In this document: in pieces, positions 1 to 11,994 of the stretch | How the letters are laid out: each line of letters starts with the position of its first letter | How positions within the stretch are numbered: the stretch's first letter is position 1 | Assembly (NCBI RefSeq): GCF_003073045.1 | Contig: NC_037591.1 | Coordinates: 43,897,903-43,961,902 of the forward strand | Length of the DNA stretch: 64,000 bases | Direction: 5' to 3' | Origin: Pomacea canaliculata | Taxonomy: Eukaryota; Mollusca; Gastropoda; Architaenioglossa; Ampullariidae | The notes under the pieces: model-generated | Databases searched by the model: none | Seen by the model: the letters and a program-made list of their open reading frames with translations, nothing else | Told to the model about the DNA's origin: nothing | Made by a program: the position numbers and the translations under genes

Positions 1-569
1 TACAGTGTGGACAGTTGTGACAGTGAGACAAGGTGATGTTGACACTGTGTAACATGCTACTGGTGTGTCGCGATGACAGCTACATATACAGCGCTGCTAC
101 AAGTGTACATGCAGCCAGCTTGCTGAGGTCTAGCGGCAGACAGACGGACTGACACACCTGTCTGATAACCATGCAAAGCAGTGATGAGATGATGATGATG
201 ATGACGACGAAGAGGAGATAAGGATAATGATGATGGTGATGAAACGTTTCTTTCTTTCACAAGAGGCGTCCAGGCGCAGCGTCAGGTGAAATAATTGTAT
301 CAAAAAATAACATAAAGAGCTGAAGACAGAAACTCTTTGAGACAAGAAATGAGATGTGTACGAGTGTACAGTGTACATCACGTGATACACTCCCCCTGAC
401 GTCGCAATGCTTTCATGTGGTGTTGCTGGCTCCTGGTGCACACTGCTGGTGTCTGCTTTGTGGTGTGTGTGTGGTGGTGCATGATGTGTGTTTTGTTTCG
501 TGTCTGATTGTGTGTGGTGCAAGCTGGTGTCTTGTTGGTGCAATTGGAGTGCATGCCTGCACCTGTATA

Positions 570-761
570 TGCTGAGTACTCAATCTGGGCAGTGTGGCTG
601 ACCAAGAAGTTGTTTTCAGACGGCTGGGATTGGTGACCAGCTCCGCGCCCACCGCTCAAGGCACTGCTCTGTGAATCTGTCAGGACGCAGGGTGGTCACT
701 GTCAAATAGCACTTGTAGTTGTAGCCGATCCACCCGCTCGGACACCCGTAATACATGCCAG
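570..761 (-). pseudogene. CTLD6 first exon of the multi-C-type-lectin gene, frame broken
   Basis: This would be the opening exon of a sixth C-type lectin domain, the most C-terminal one visible. A pyrimidine-rich acceptor ending in TCCAG lies just above 761, and phase 1 entry gives A-G-M-Y-Y-G-C-P-S-G-W-I-G-Y-N-Y-K-C-Y, the usual CTLD start (C..GW...KCY). The frame then breaks twice. The expected G-A-E-L-V-T-N-P-S stretch lies in a second frame, and S-E-N-N-F-L-V-S-H-T lies in a third, so two single-base indels are needed within about 100 bp. The 3' end of the exon is uncertain. Neighbouring exons up to 4.3 kb show the same kind of break, whereas exons above 4.9 kb do not. It is either decayed sequence or poor consensus. 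Confidence 0.5.
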
Positions 762-1846
762 CTGGACATGTCAACAAAACCAAGAGGTCAGCGGTACAAA
801 CGTCTCGCCGACAGACCGTATACATTATGACGTCAGCATTGGTTTAAATTTGACCAATCAGAAAGGAGAACAGTTTTTAGCAGACGACTGAAAACAATCC
901 GTGCAAGTCTGAACTACACGTGAACTGTCACAACTGGCGACAGCTTGTGTACTATATATACTAATTCATTCATTCATCAATCAATGACGTCACTTCTGCA
1001 CGTGAGTAGTGGACAGTTTCCGGCAGTTACAGTAGCAAGTAACTCTGCGGCACGACACTTGTTGTTGTCACAGGTAACCAAAGCTTGTGCGCACTAAACT
1101 GTCCAAACTGTCAATCAGTCAACAGTCGCCAGAGCCACTCTGACATGGATACTCACACGGCAGGGGGAGCGTAGGGGCGGGCCTTTTTCATGGCAAAGGT
1201 TTCGGGAAAAGACAACAAAATTTTGTCAGTTTAGCAACACTTTATTCTAAACAATTGTCAGAAGCTTACACAGTAAGTATTGTAAACAAGGAGGGCAAAG
1301 TTATCCTTAAGGCTTGTACGGTCACGTAAGCCTCCACTTATCTCGTAGCTGACCCTCCTCCTGACCCGACACCGTGGATGCGATGCTCCTGGCTGTTGGG
1401 AGGTGGTGCCATTTTCTCCTCCATGCCTGACTTCCCCCCTCGAGAGTCCAAAAACACCCACTTCCACCAGCCGTCACCTGGCGGGCAGTATGCCGTGTTC
1501 AAGCGGGGCAGTATGCCGGGTCACCTGGGGGCAGTATCCCGGGTCCCTGGGGGCAGTATCCCGGGTTACCTAGGGGCAGTATGCGGGGTCATGCCTTACC
1601 CAACATGGCCTTAGCAGTGCGTGCCCTGGATCTCACTAAACCTCGCTGTCTTCCGCATTTGATGACACTAAGTTCTTCGATGTTCAGCCTGTGTATCAAA
1701 ATGTTAAAATCAAACAAAAATGATCCAGGTGCAATATGATTATTCTAGTGCCATTGACATCCAGGTGACAATATTAGTGTCACGAGTAGTGAATGAGCCT
1801 AGCAGCAGCGAGTGAAGGGAACAGTGAGCACGTGAAGCCGGTGTAC

Positions 1847-2633
1847 CACTCTTCTTGCAGATGAAGCGAACTTTATCACAGTTGAAGTCGTGCATCGAGA
1901 TGTCCTCGTCATCATGGCAGCGCAGTCTGATTGCTTCCTTCATTATTCGGTTCACCTGTACAGGTAAGAGATCAAGAATGAGCAGAGCACACAGAGTTTT
2001 ACTGTATGAATAACGCGACACCTGTATTGCTGATGTTTGTCATCTGTTGAAAGAGAAAGAAAACTGCAGTGAGATGTAATGACATAGCTATGACAGTGTG
2101 TACAATCTCTGTCACTGTCACAGTTGTTGTGCGACAACAAAGACTGATGAAGAATAAACGCAAATAAACAAAGGTCACTTTGTGGTGTGTGGACACAGGA
2201 GTGTTGACAAGGACAGGTTGACAAACAAACAACTCGCACCTTGACGCCCTCACCTGAGTCCAGTTGACGTAAGCAAGGGACTCATCGTCCAGTACCACCC
2301 CCCTTCCTGTGTGGCGTCCCGTACCCCAGCACACTCCCCCCACCGCTGAGAGCGCGCGCGACTGCAGGTGACAAAGTTAGTCGTGACGTCACGCGTGTGA
2401 TTAGACGATGGACAGGTGGAAGCAATCATCATGTGGACTTAAAGTCTGTACAGTGTAACGAGGCTCACCTGCGAGGTAGCTCTGCTCCACCTGGTTGCTG
2501 ATGCTGACGAGGCTGCCGTTGTAGCTGCTGCACGTGCGGCGCGCTGCGTAGTCTTGCACCTGACTGTGGAACTGGTAGCAGAATCAGACCCCGGCCGCTC
2601 CTCCCAGAACTCGCCACACTTGCACCTCACCAC
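1847..2633 (-). pseudogene. CTLD5 of the multi-C-type-lectin gene (three exons, each with a frame break)
   Basis: Likely exons are 2469..2633, 2254..2345 and 1847..1955. The first gives C-K-C-G-E-F-W-E-E-R-P-G-S-D and then, one base shifted, C-Y-Q-F-H-S plus N-G-S-L-V-S-I-S, the usual CTLD first half. The second gives G-V-R-D-A-T-Q-E-G-G-W-Y-W-T and, shifted, D-E-S-L-A-Y-V-N-W-T-Q. The third begins G-E-P-N-N-E-G-S-N-Q and, shifted, ends D-F-N-C-D-K-V-R-F-I-C-K-K. The EPN motif of calcium- and mannose-type CTLDs is present. Splice sites look normal: TTTTCTCTGTCAG acceptor, GTGAGC and GTGAGG donors. Each exon needs at least one single-base indel to be read through. I see CTLD identity directly; whether the domain is functional cannot be decided from this sequence. 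Confidence 0.6.
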
Positions 2634-2639
2634 CTGACA

Positions 2640-2820
2640 GAGAAAATGACATGTCAGAACACTTACATCATTAGCAGTGACAACTGACATGTCAGACACT
2701 TGAACATCATTATCAGTGACACTGACATGTCAGGAGCACTTGACACACATCACTCCAGTGAAATTGACATGTCAGACACTGACACATCATCACTCACAGT
2801 GACAACTGACATGTCAGAGT
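2640..2820. repeat. Short minisatellite around GTGACA...CTGACATGTCAG
   Basis: Four to five degenerate copies of a roughly 40-bp unit containing TGACATGTCA, itself a palindrome, lie directly upstream (minus strand) of the CTLD5 first exon. Confidence 0.7.
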
Positions 2821-2950
2821 CTCTTAGCGACAAGATTTTCATTACTTGAAAACAAATTCTAAGATAAAAATTTCCTGCAAAGGTAACTTTCTATTCGATG
2901 CTACCTTAGTCCGTTAGCCAAGAACATACAATTATTCGGTACTCTAGTAT

Positions 2951-3400
2951 ATAATAATAATAATAATAATAATAATCATCATCATCATCATCAATCATCA
3001 TCTCATACATCATCATAGGATCGTCATAGCCTATTTGCCACACAAGCGAGCTCAATGCTTCCAGAGACCAGGAATGGGGAGGAGCCGTGTGTCTCACAAT
3101 GGGTACAACAGGCACACAACACACACGCGCACACACACACACACGCGCTACACACACACCACACACACACCACACACACACACACCACGCACACACACAT
3201 ACACGCACGCACACATACACACTCATACACACATACACACACACTACACACACATAACACACACATACAATCCCACACACACACACGCACACACACACAC
3301 ACACACCACACACACATACACTGCACGCACACACAAACACACACATACACACACATACACACACACATACACACATACACATAACACACACACAACACAC
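2951..3400. repeat. ATA/ATC trinucleotide run followed by a CA-rich microsatellite
   Basis: (ATA)n then (ATC)n occupies 2951-3018, and an imperfect (CA)n/(CACATA)n tract runs from about 3115 to 3400. The long reading frames here are low-complexity H-T or V-C translations of the repeat. A second CA tract follows at 3785-3865. Confidence 0.9.
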
Positions 3401-4230
3401 AGAAGCATGCACCGGTTGCACAGGAAGGAAGGCGGAGCAATGTCCATGAAGTGATGTCGTGATGCTGTGATGTATTCATACGCAGTGTTCATAAACTGTT
3501 GACAATCACTGCGGAGTTGTAGTCGTGGTTGAGATGTTGTCTATCATTCTGGAAAAAAAGACGTTTGTGCATAATCTCAGGTCCGACAATCACACAATAT
3601 GTCATATTTCGTCACAGTATCAGTCATTTCACTGTCACTGTCACTGTCATTGTCATTTGTGTCATTCTTTGAGCCACCCTTCAGCGCTTTCAATCCTGAG
3701 CTTGGCATCATCACACACAGCTGTCAGTACTGTCATCGTAAAGGACGAAACTAACTTGTATCCTCCATCAGCAGCTTGTATCGACACGCACGCACGCACA
3801 CACAGACACACACACACACACACTCTCACACGCACACAGACACACACACACGAGCGCGCGCACACCACTTCCCCCAAACATCTACACGCACATCGTGCTA
3901 AGGCCAGCCAGCCATGCACGTGCTCAAGCGCCTGAGGACCGAGAGAACCGGAAGTAACATCAAGTAACAGGCAGGTCAGCAAAGGTCAAAGTCTGACACC
4001 AGGTCAGTGGGCGGCACCCGATGTCAGAGGACCATCCAGCTGGCCGGTCAGCAGTCGAGGGCAGCCAGCAGACAGGATTGTCTGGCGCGTCCTCAGGGCT
4101 GAGGCTACGGCCCGGAAGTACAAGAGTGACTCAGAGCTGCCCCGGAAGTACAAAACGCCTGCCCCTGTCATCAATGTTACCTCCCACTCCTAGCTTGCGG
4201 TCCCACATGATGCAGTCGCCATCTACTCAC

Positions 4231-5648
4231 TGGTGCGCCGCCTTCTGGCAGATGTATTGTAGCGCTTGGAGCAGTCGTAGTCGTTCCACAGTCCGTTTTG
4301 CGAGGGACACGTGACCCAGATCGCCACACAGTCCTCGTTACCGTCGCTGTTGGGCTCCCCCGTCGCCCAGTGGAAATACCTGGCTAACAACCACAACACT
4401 CTCTCACCTGAAGGTACACGGGGCGTGATGACAGTCATCTGGTCTTAGTGCTACTGTTTATGTCTAACGGTCTTTGTGTATTTTGTGAGTGTCGCTGGTT
4501 TGTAAACATGTGAGAGTCGATAATTGTTGTCTGACTTGTGAGTGTCGCTGGTTTGTAAACATAATTGTTGTCTAACTTGTGAGTGTCACTGGTTTGTAAA
4601 CATGTGAGAGTCGATAATTGTTGTCTGACTTGTGAGTGTCGCTGGTTTGTAAACATAATTGTTGTCTGACTTGTGAGTGTCGCTGGTTTGTGTCACTTGT
4701 GTCACTGGAAAGTCTCTTGTGAAAGTTCACCCGTTAGTGTCCGGGTAGGTGATTATTTTACGTGAACAAAGAGCTGCATTCATTATTATTATCATCATTA
4801 TTATCATGAAAGTCTGGTGTCGTCACACAATGTACAGTTACACACGTGTGTTGACAGCTGACTATAGCACGCACACACACACACACGAGCGCCCGTCAGT
4901 CACGTGCCTGGTTGTTGTTGACCCAAAGCCACGTGCCTTCTACGATGATGTCGTGTAGTCCAATCCAGAAGTCTCCTCCTGTCACGTGACCTGTTGGTAG
5001 ATTCACACAAAGAACAAGAGACTTATACAGGTAGCGTTGTAGGAGGCAGCAGTTGGAGAACAGACGACACTTTGTGAATATTTTCACAGACATGCACCAC
5101 GAGACACGACAACCAGCGGGACCTTAGCTCCTAGTCGCCAGTCAGTGGAGCAGACGACAGGTGGACAACAATGTTGAGGCTAAACAGTCTGATACATGGG
5201 TCTGTCGGGTACAGAGAACAAATAGTTCAGTGTGTCTGTCATGTTTGGAAGGCCGGGTGGATGGACCAAGCTGCCCCCTGGCTGTGGAACAGTGTGTGGT
5301 TCACCGTGCAAACAATGTCGATGTTCAGTTTATTTCGCTTTGAATAGCTGACAACCGAGTTCCGGTTACTTTGTGGAACGCTCGGCAGTTAGTGGTTTAG
5401 TGGCTGCTAGATGTCAGAACTAACTCACTGACAATGCAAGTGGTGAGCGAGAGATAACTGCTGGGTGAGTGCGAGTAAACTCAACTCACGGTTGAGGAAG
5501 GCCTGGTCCCTGTCGCCAGTGATGACCACCAGGTCGGCCTCAAAGCTCTTGCACATCCTGCGAGCATCAGACCAGATCTCAGGGCCGTCGGAGAAGAAGT
5601 AGCAGCTGAGTCCGAACTGGATCCACATGGGGTCACACATGTAGGGCG
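4231..5648 (-). CDS. CTLD4 of the multi-C-type-lectin gene (canonical EPN/WND domain)
   Basis: The exons are 5490..5648, 4904..4990 and 4231..4383, all joined in phase 1. The first reads M-C-D-P-M-W-I-Q-F-G-L-S-C-Y-F-F and continues to D-L-V-V-I-T-G. The second contains the CTLD core G-D-F-W-I-G-L and W-L-W-V. The third contains W-A-T-G-E-P-N and then L-W-N-D-Y-D-C, so both calcium-site signatures (EPN and WND) are present, which in the family goes with mannose/GlcNAc-type binding. The third exon uses the TTAG acceptor at 4384-4387 to give A-P-R-Y-F-H-W. Near 4256 the frame slips by one base just before the final Y-I-C-Q-K, so the domain end is frame-broken. The donor at 4225-4230 is GTGAGT. 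Confidence 0.8.
4455..4700. repeat. Minisatellite with GAGTGTCGCTGGTTTGTAAA units
   Basis: Five copies of TTGTGAGTGTCGCTGGTTTG, alternately spaced by short and long inserts, lie inside the intron between CTLD4 exons 2 and 3. Confidence 0.8.
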
Positions 5649-6017
5649 CTGAAAGACAAGGGGTGGCATCACATGCTGTTTATACCGGGTACATGCGGCT
5701 TATATCGGGTACCGGGTACAATCATGTCTCGGGATTCCGTCTCAGAGTCTGGAGACAAGGACTACAACAGTTGCTAGGCATTGTCAGACTGTAGAATGTA
5801 CAGACTGTGTCCCCCAAACACCTCCACTCCTCATTCACGGTGACTAGATGCTTCAGCAGCTGCTGCTCGGCTGTCCGTGTCTCGTTCTCAGGTGCTGAGC
5901 TCCGTAGGACTGTGAGCATGGCTGTACACGTTTAGTGTTTACTGTATAGTAAGTTGTCAACATGGATATAAACATGTTTGCTCACTCAAGCCCTGATGCT
6001 GTACACAACATACTTAC

Positions 6018-6939
6018 ACACAGACGTGGGCATTGGCTGCACGGGTGTGTTGACGGGTATCGTGCACACCCAGGATCGAATCACCGTGCAGTCTGACGTT
6101 AACTGCCATCGCCCCTCCGAGTCACCTGCACAGTGCAAGGTGTACATGTACATAGCATGAAGGTGTGTTTAGTCTTTGTTGGGTCACAAATAGGTCACAA
6201 GGCTAAATCACGCCGCCAGGTGTCGGTGCAGGACTAGAAAAACATTTTTAGACTTTAGACTGAGGCCGAAACTGAATGCGTTTCATTGTCAGAGTGAAGC
6301 TGTAGTTGTTATGTGAACTGAACTGAACTGAACTGGTTACAATGATTCTAGTGACACCCCCCTGACGAACAAAGGTACGTCCGCGCCCCCCTTAGCCAGC
6401 AATGTAAGCTAATTTCACTAATACCGGTATAAGAAACTTTTAACAAATGACCACCTTCGCGCCCCCCTTGTAAGCACGTCTCGCCCCCCCAAGGGGGGCG
6501 TGCCCCACCGTTTGAGAACCGCGGGGTTAAGGGTTAGGGTTAGGGTTATTTTGTAGACCCAAGTCTGACATGTTAGACTGAGACATGCGTGACATTGAAA
6601 CTGAAACACATCAGACTGAAAGTAGCACGCACTCTCTTTCACACTCTCTCACTCTCTCACACTCTCTCAAACATTCTCACTCGCTCTCACACTCTCTTTC
6701 ACACACTCTCTCACTCACTGGTGTCTATGAAGCCGCAGTCGAGGTTGCCGACGGTGTTGTTGGGGGGCGGGTTTTCGGCCCAGTGCGTGGCGTTGCCGAT
6801 GTTTTTGCCGCCAGACCACGTGATGGGACCGTAGTCGTTGCCGTTGTCTGCAAATCGAGTGATCATCGTATAGTCACTACATGAGGATGTAGCCTTGTAA
6901 CGCTCAGATATCCATCCTTCCTCCTCCTCCTCCTCCTCC

Positions 6940-6972
<33 letters not shown>

Positions 6973-8866
6973 CTAGAGAGCTCCATATATGAGGCGTGGC
7001 TAACAACGTATGCCGCTTGTAGTGTTCACAGCTTTATTTCCCAAACATTTTCAGGACCGAGAGGTAAATGACTTGATTTATGAATTTAGACATGACAGAG
7101 CCATGAAATAATAACGAGAAATAAATGGAACCCAACGATTATTGCTGTGGCGAGACAAATATTGTCAATGTTTCCCAAGGTGAGATGTTTGGACCACTTG
7201 GGTTGTAGAGGACAGATCGTATCTCGACCATTCATAAACACACCCGTAGTACCCGTAGTACCCGTTCCCCTGAATGTTTGGGGTATTCTATTTCTGGACA
7301 GGAATTACGAACACCCGTGTTACGCTTGGCATGAAGTGTAACCTCCGTATTTTATTGACTACACAACATTTCAGATACCAAAATACTCAGACATTATGTG
7401 TGCAAAATTATCTTTCAAACTCTTAGTTTATTCTCTTGAAGAAGAAGATGCGATGTGAGATCCTTGAGAAGCTGTCTGACAATGTGATGACTGGCTGCTT
7501 TGTTGTGAGTGAAGTACATATTCCATGAGACAGTTTGACAGTTTGTAAGTGGTGGACAGTCCGTTCGGCTCACCGTTCAGTCCTATCCAGATGCTGTCCA
7601 CGTACTCGCTGGCAAACACGGGGAGGTAACGCTGCAGGAACATCTGGTCAGACGGTCTGTGCACAGGAACAGTTAGTGAGTGAATGGCAGTCAAGCGAGT
7701 GAACAGTCCACACACAGTGAAGTCTGTCCACACAGTCCACATACAGTGAAGTCTGTCAACTCACAGTCCACACTCAGTTCACACACAGTGAAGTCTGTCA
7801 ACTCACAGTCCACACTCAGTGAAGTCTGTCCACACAGTCCACACTCAGTTCACATACAGTGAAGTCTGTCCACACAGTCCACATACAGTGAAGTCTGTCC
7901 ACACACAGTGAAGTCTGTCTACACACAGTGAAGTCTGTCCACACACAGTGAAGTCTGTCTACACACAGTGAAGTCTGTCCACACAGTCCACACACAGTGA
8001 AGTCTCTCCAGTGCCAAGCATTCCATGTACGTCACTTCACAGACAGCGCCGAGTCGCACATTCACATCCTGGGTTACATCTCACATCAAGAATCAATAAT
8101 AACGAGAAATAAAAGCAACACAATGATTGTTCCTGTCACATGACTAAAGGGAAGTCACCCAGAACAATAATGTAAACAGCTTGTTGTCACGTGTCAAACA
8201 TGTTTCTGTCCCTGCTTGTCTCAGCGCTAGGGATGCCTTCTGTCACAGCAACATGGCCGCTGACAGCACACGACTGTGACGTCATATTCCAGGTGAGAGA
8301 CCGCCTGGGCAAGGTGTGTGTTTACACAGTAGTCAGCAGTGACCAGCAGGCTAGTGTCAGACTGACACAGTGGTACAAATAGTGACAACTAGAAGAACTC
8401 ACAAATGAGCGAGTGTGTGACTCAGTGACTCATGGAATGTCATGTCAGGTGGAGACAGTGACACACAGACTGCATTGACAGATGGGGTACAGTGACGGAA
8501 TACAACAGCCTAGTAACAAATTATGTCAGTGACACATGCAATGACAGACTAACATATCAGGACAGTGACATGTGGAATCTAGTGACAGATGGCGCCAGCG
8601 GTATGTTTGCAGAGAAGATGTAGTTACAAACACAATCAGCGGGTACAGTAACATGTAGCACGGTGAGAGACTGGCAATGTGAGAGAATGAGTGCAGTCGC
8701 AGGCCGGGTACAGTGACAAGCGGGTAGAAATGCACTCACGATGCCAGGTTGACCAGCTGTCCTCCAATGCCAGTGCACGTGAGGTTAGCCACGCTCCATG
8801 ACTGCATGTCGTCAAACAGTTTGAAGCACGTGCTCTGGTGTGTCAGCCACCCGTCCTGGCACTCAC
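6018..8866 (-). CDS. CTLD3 of the multi-C-type-lectin gene
   Basis: The four exons are 8740..8866, 7574..7656, 6719..6847 and 6018..6125, with boundary phases 1-2-1-1-1 and all consistent. In order they give E-C-Q-D-G-W-L-T-H-Q-S-T-C-F-K-L and G-G-Q-L-V-N-L-A-S; then the WIGL core as S-I-W-I-G-L-N; then Y-G-P-I-T-W-S-G-G-K and W-A-E-N-P-P-P-N-N-T; and finally W-Q-L-T-S-D-C and R-S-W-V-C. All CTLD framework cysteines are present. EPN is replaced by a P-P-P-N context and the WND motif is absent, so classical calcium-dependent sugar binding is doubtful. The last exon ends in a Pro/Thr-rich linker (T-P-V-Q-P-M-P-T) leading to CTLD4. No stop codons interrupt the joined frame. Confidence 0.85.
6523..6549. 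repeat. Telomere-like TTAGGG run (interstitial)
   Basis: GGTTAAGGGTTAGGGTTAGG continues for about 3.5 units of the animal telomere hexamer inside an intron of the lectin gene. A shorter reverse-oriented TAACCCTAACCC lies at about 23412-23423. Confidence 0.75.
6600..6970. repeat. CTCTCACA and CCT/CAT microsatellites flanking a CTLD3 exon
   Basis: (CTCTCACA)n occupies about 6630-6717, immediately abutting the exon donor at 6713-6718; (CCT)n then (CAT)n occupies 6918-6970. Confidence 0.85.
7690..8005. repeat. Minisatellite with CACACAGTGAAGTCTGTC units
   Basis: More than a dozen copies of an 18- to 26-bp unit built on CACAGTGAAGTCTGTCCACA lie in the intron between CTLD3 exons 1 and 2. Confidence 0.9.
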
Positions 8867-9014
8867 CTGAACAGGTTGTGTTGGCAGTTTAGAGGTAAAC
8901 ATTGTGTATACTTGCTCCTACAGCGTAAACAACAGTCGACATCTACTGATTTCACGCGAGGTCAGGTGAGATACACCCACAAAGGACCACATCCGTACTT
9001 CATCTCAGAGCTAG

Positions 9015-9307
9015 AAAGTACACCCGTGCCTGATCCCTTAAGTAAAAGTACACCCGTACCTGGTCCTTTAGCTATTAAGTACACCCGTACCTGGTGGCTT
9101 AGCGAGTAAGTACACCCGTACCTGATACCTTAGCTAGTAAGTACACCCGTACCTGATACCTTAGCTAGTAAGTACACCCGTACCTGATACCTTAGCTAGT
9201 AAGTACACCCGTACCTGATACCTTAGCTAGTAAGTACACCCGTACCTGATACCTTAGCTAGTAAGTACACCCGTACCTGATACCTTAGCTAGTAAGTACA
9301 CCCGTAC
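9015..9307. repeat. 31-bp minisatellite abutting and copying a splice donor
   Basis: About nine copies of a 31-bp unit (TAGTAAGTACACCCGTACCT plus GATACCTTAGC on the plus strand). Read on the minus strand each copy contains TATCAGGTACGGGTGTACTT, which repeats the exon/intron border CCAG|GTACGGGTGTAC of the CTLD2 last exon ending at 9308. Confidence 0.9.
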
Positions 9308-11920
9308 CTGGCGGTTTCTGACACGTGTAGCCGTTGAGAGAGTTACAGTCGCCCAGCTGCCAGGACTTGAGACGGCGAGGGATGCCGCCGTTGATGTACA
9401 TGCACTGGGTGGTGTTCCTGCCACAGGATGTGTCATGTCAACATCATGATGCGTCATGTCATCAACTTCTACATCAACAACCTGATTACTATCGTCAGAC
9501 AACCAGGGGAGACTTACGGAGCGAGGCTGGGCTGCCCGTCCACCCAGAAGTTCTGATCAGTCGCCTCTAGGTGGCTACCGTCTGTCCACGTCATCACAAG
9601 CTGACTTGACTGCTAGACAGACATGGAGTACATATGTAAGTACATACAGTACAGGACATGGAGTACATAAGTACATACAGTACAGGACATGCAGTACATA
9701 AGTACATACAGTACAGGACATGGAGTGCATATGTAAGTACATATAGTACAGGACATGGAGTACATATGTAAGTACATACAGTACAGGACATGGAGTACAT
9801 AAGTAAGTACATACAGTACAGGACATGGAGTACATAAGTACATACAGTACAGGACATGCAGTACATAAGTACATACAGTACAGGACATGGAGTGCATATG
9901 TAAGTACATATAGTACAGGACATGGAGTACATATGTAAGTACATACAGTACAGGACATGGAGTACATAAGTAAGTACATACAGTACAGGACATGGAGTAC
10001 ATATGTACATACAGTACAGGACATGGAGTGCATATGTAAGTACATACAGTACATGACATGGAGTACATAAGTAAGTACATATAGTACAGGACATGGAGTA
10101 CATATGTAAGTACATACAGTACAGGACATGGAGTGCATATGTAAGTACATACAGTACAGGACATGGAGTGCATATGTAAGTACATACAGTACAGGACATG
10201 GAGTGCATATGTAAGTACATATAGTACAGGACATGGAGTGCATATGTAAGTACATAAGTACAGGACATGGAGTACATAAGTACATACAGTACAGGACATG
10301 GAGTACATATGTAAGTACATACAGTACAGGACATGGAGTACATATGTAAGTACATACAGTACAGGACATGGAGTGCATATGTAAGTACATACAGTACAGG
10401 ACATGGAGTACATAAGTACGTACAGTACAGGACATGGAGTACATAACTACATACAGTACAGGACATGGAGTACATATGGTCATGAATAATGACATGTATA
10501 TACAGTGCACATAGTGCGTCACATGTAGTCATACATGTACATATACACAATATACATAATACACATAATACGTCACATGTATCACACACAGTAACAACAT
10601 GTAATAATACAATACACATAATACGTCACATGTATCACACACAGTAACAACATGTAATAATACAATACACATAATACGTCACATGTAGCACACACAGTAG
10701 TGGCATATACACAATATACATAATACACATAATACGTCACATGTATCACACACAGTAATGACATATAGTATATACAATGCACATAATACATCACAGTAGT
10801 GGCATATACACAATATACACAATACACATAATACACATAATGCGTCACATGTATCACACACAGTAATGACGTTTCTCTAGCTTGCCGTCACTGACATCAG
10901 AAAGTCAAGGACCTCCCACTACTGCTGTCACTCACGTTATTGGCAGCCTGTAGCCCCGCCCACAGGTTGACGCCCAGACGTCTTGACGCGTCCCACAAGT
11001 CGGCATGCGCAGTGAATGAGGAGACTTTGGCCAGTTGACTGTCCTGCAGGTCGCACATCTGCCTGTAAACACACTCACTGTCACTGTCACTATCACTGTC
11101 ACCATGAAGCTACACACACACGCACTCACCATAAGGCGGAACGACACTGACACGTGACAGTATGAGGCTACACAATACATACACAATATTGACAGCAGCA
11201 AGTTTTGTACAAAACATACATACATAACATGTACAACACACACATGTACACACACACACAACATGTACACACACATGTACACACACACACACAACATGTA
11301 CACACACATGTACACACACACACACAACATGTACACGTGGACAGAGCCAAACCCGTGTAGCAACTGTCCCCTACATGTAGTCTGGGAGTCTAGGGAGGGG
11401 CAGCAAGCGGGAAGCAGTCTGTCTACACTATGTCTATAGGAAGTAGTCTCCCCTTCTACTTAAATCTTTGCCAAACGAGAGTTGTCTCCTCTGCCTACTT
11501 GCACTGACTGTTTACACGACTAATTACCTTCTCTCTCACGTTAAAACGCAATTAGTCTGATTAGTTATCTCCTCCTGCTCTGTAAAGGTGGTTACGGTAC
11601 TTGCTCCTGTGTGTCACGTGTCGCCGCCATCACATTTCACACGCTTGCCCCACTCACCCCTCATCACCCACTAAGAACCAGGCAGACGACCAGGTGTGAA
11701 AAAGAAGTGAAAGGTCACGGTGTGCTGACAGACAAGCGAGTGTCAGTCTGGCAGTGACAGAAGTGCTGACCTACAAACACAGGCGACACTGGGCTACAGC
11801 CTGACCTCTGACTCATGACCTACTTTGCGTCTTGCCAAGTGCGCTTGTCCGGGTAGATCTTAAAGCACGAGCCATTGATGAAATTCCACTTGTTGTCCAC
11901 GTCACACTGCAGGGGTACAC
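9308..11920 (-). CDS. CTLD2 of the multi-C-type-lectin gene
   Basis: The four exons are 11824..11920, 10936..11062, 9518..9609 and 9308..9417, with boundary phases 1-2-0-2-1, all matching. They read Q-C-D-V-D-N-K-W-N-F-I-N-G-S-C-F-K-I; then S-Q-L-A-K-V-S-S-F and L-W-A-G-L-Q; then M-T-W-T-D-G-S and F-W-V-D-G-Q-P-S; then Q-C-M-Y-I-N-G-G and L-G-D-C-N-S-L-N-G-Y-T-C-Q-K-P-P. The WIGL core is changed to LWAGL, and the EPN position reads Q-P-S, so calcium-dependent sugar binding of the classical kind is not supported. The domain splits into four exons like CTLD3, but at different phases. Two large minisatellites sit in its introns. Confidence 0.85.
9625..10480. repeat. Large minisatellite with AGTACATACAGTACAGGACATGGAGTACATATGTA units
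   Basis: About 25 copies of a 25- to 36-bp unit based on ACAGTACAGGACATGGAGTA lie in the intron upstream of a CTLD2 exon. Because the unit avoids stop codons, it creates 270-340 residue reading frames in several frames, all repeats of L-H-V-L-Y-C-M-Y-like text with no evidence of being protein. Confidence 0.95.
10540..10865. repeat. Minisatellite with ATACACATAATACGTCACATGTATCACACACAGTA units
   Basis: About six imperfect copies of a 45- to 60-bp unit directly follow the preceding array. Its core is CATAATACGTCACATGTATC. Confidence 0.85.
11215..11335. repeat. ACATGTACACACACACAACATGT array
   Basis: About five copies of a CA-rich unit anchored on ACATGTAC in the intron between CTLD2 exons 1 and 2. 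Confidence 0.8.
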
Positions 11921-11994
11921 CTGCAACACACGCACGTGCAACACTCTCACCCTGATTACTATGGCTACCAGCTCCCCCTCCTACACACTCTCAC

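Noticed and set aside
3662-3982. Possible extra lectin exon with A-V-C-D-D-A-K-L-R-I-E-S-A-E-G-W
   Set aside because: It ends at a stop, lacks CTLD framework spacing, and no acceptor or donor fits the neighbouring phases.
9575-10619. Three overlapping minus-strand frames of 266-341 residues rich in L-H-V-L-Y-C-M-Y
   Set aside because: They arise from a stop-free minisatellite unit inside an intron; the same text appears in all frames.
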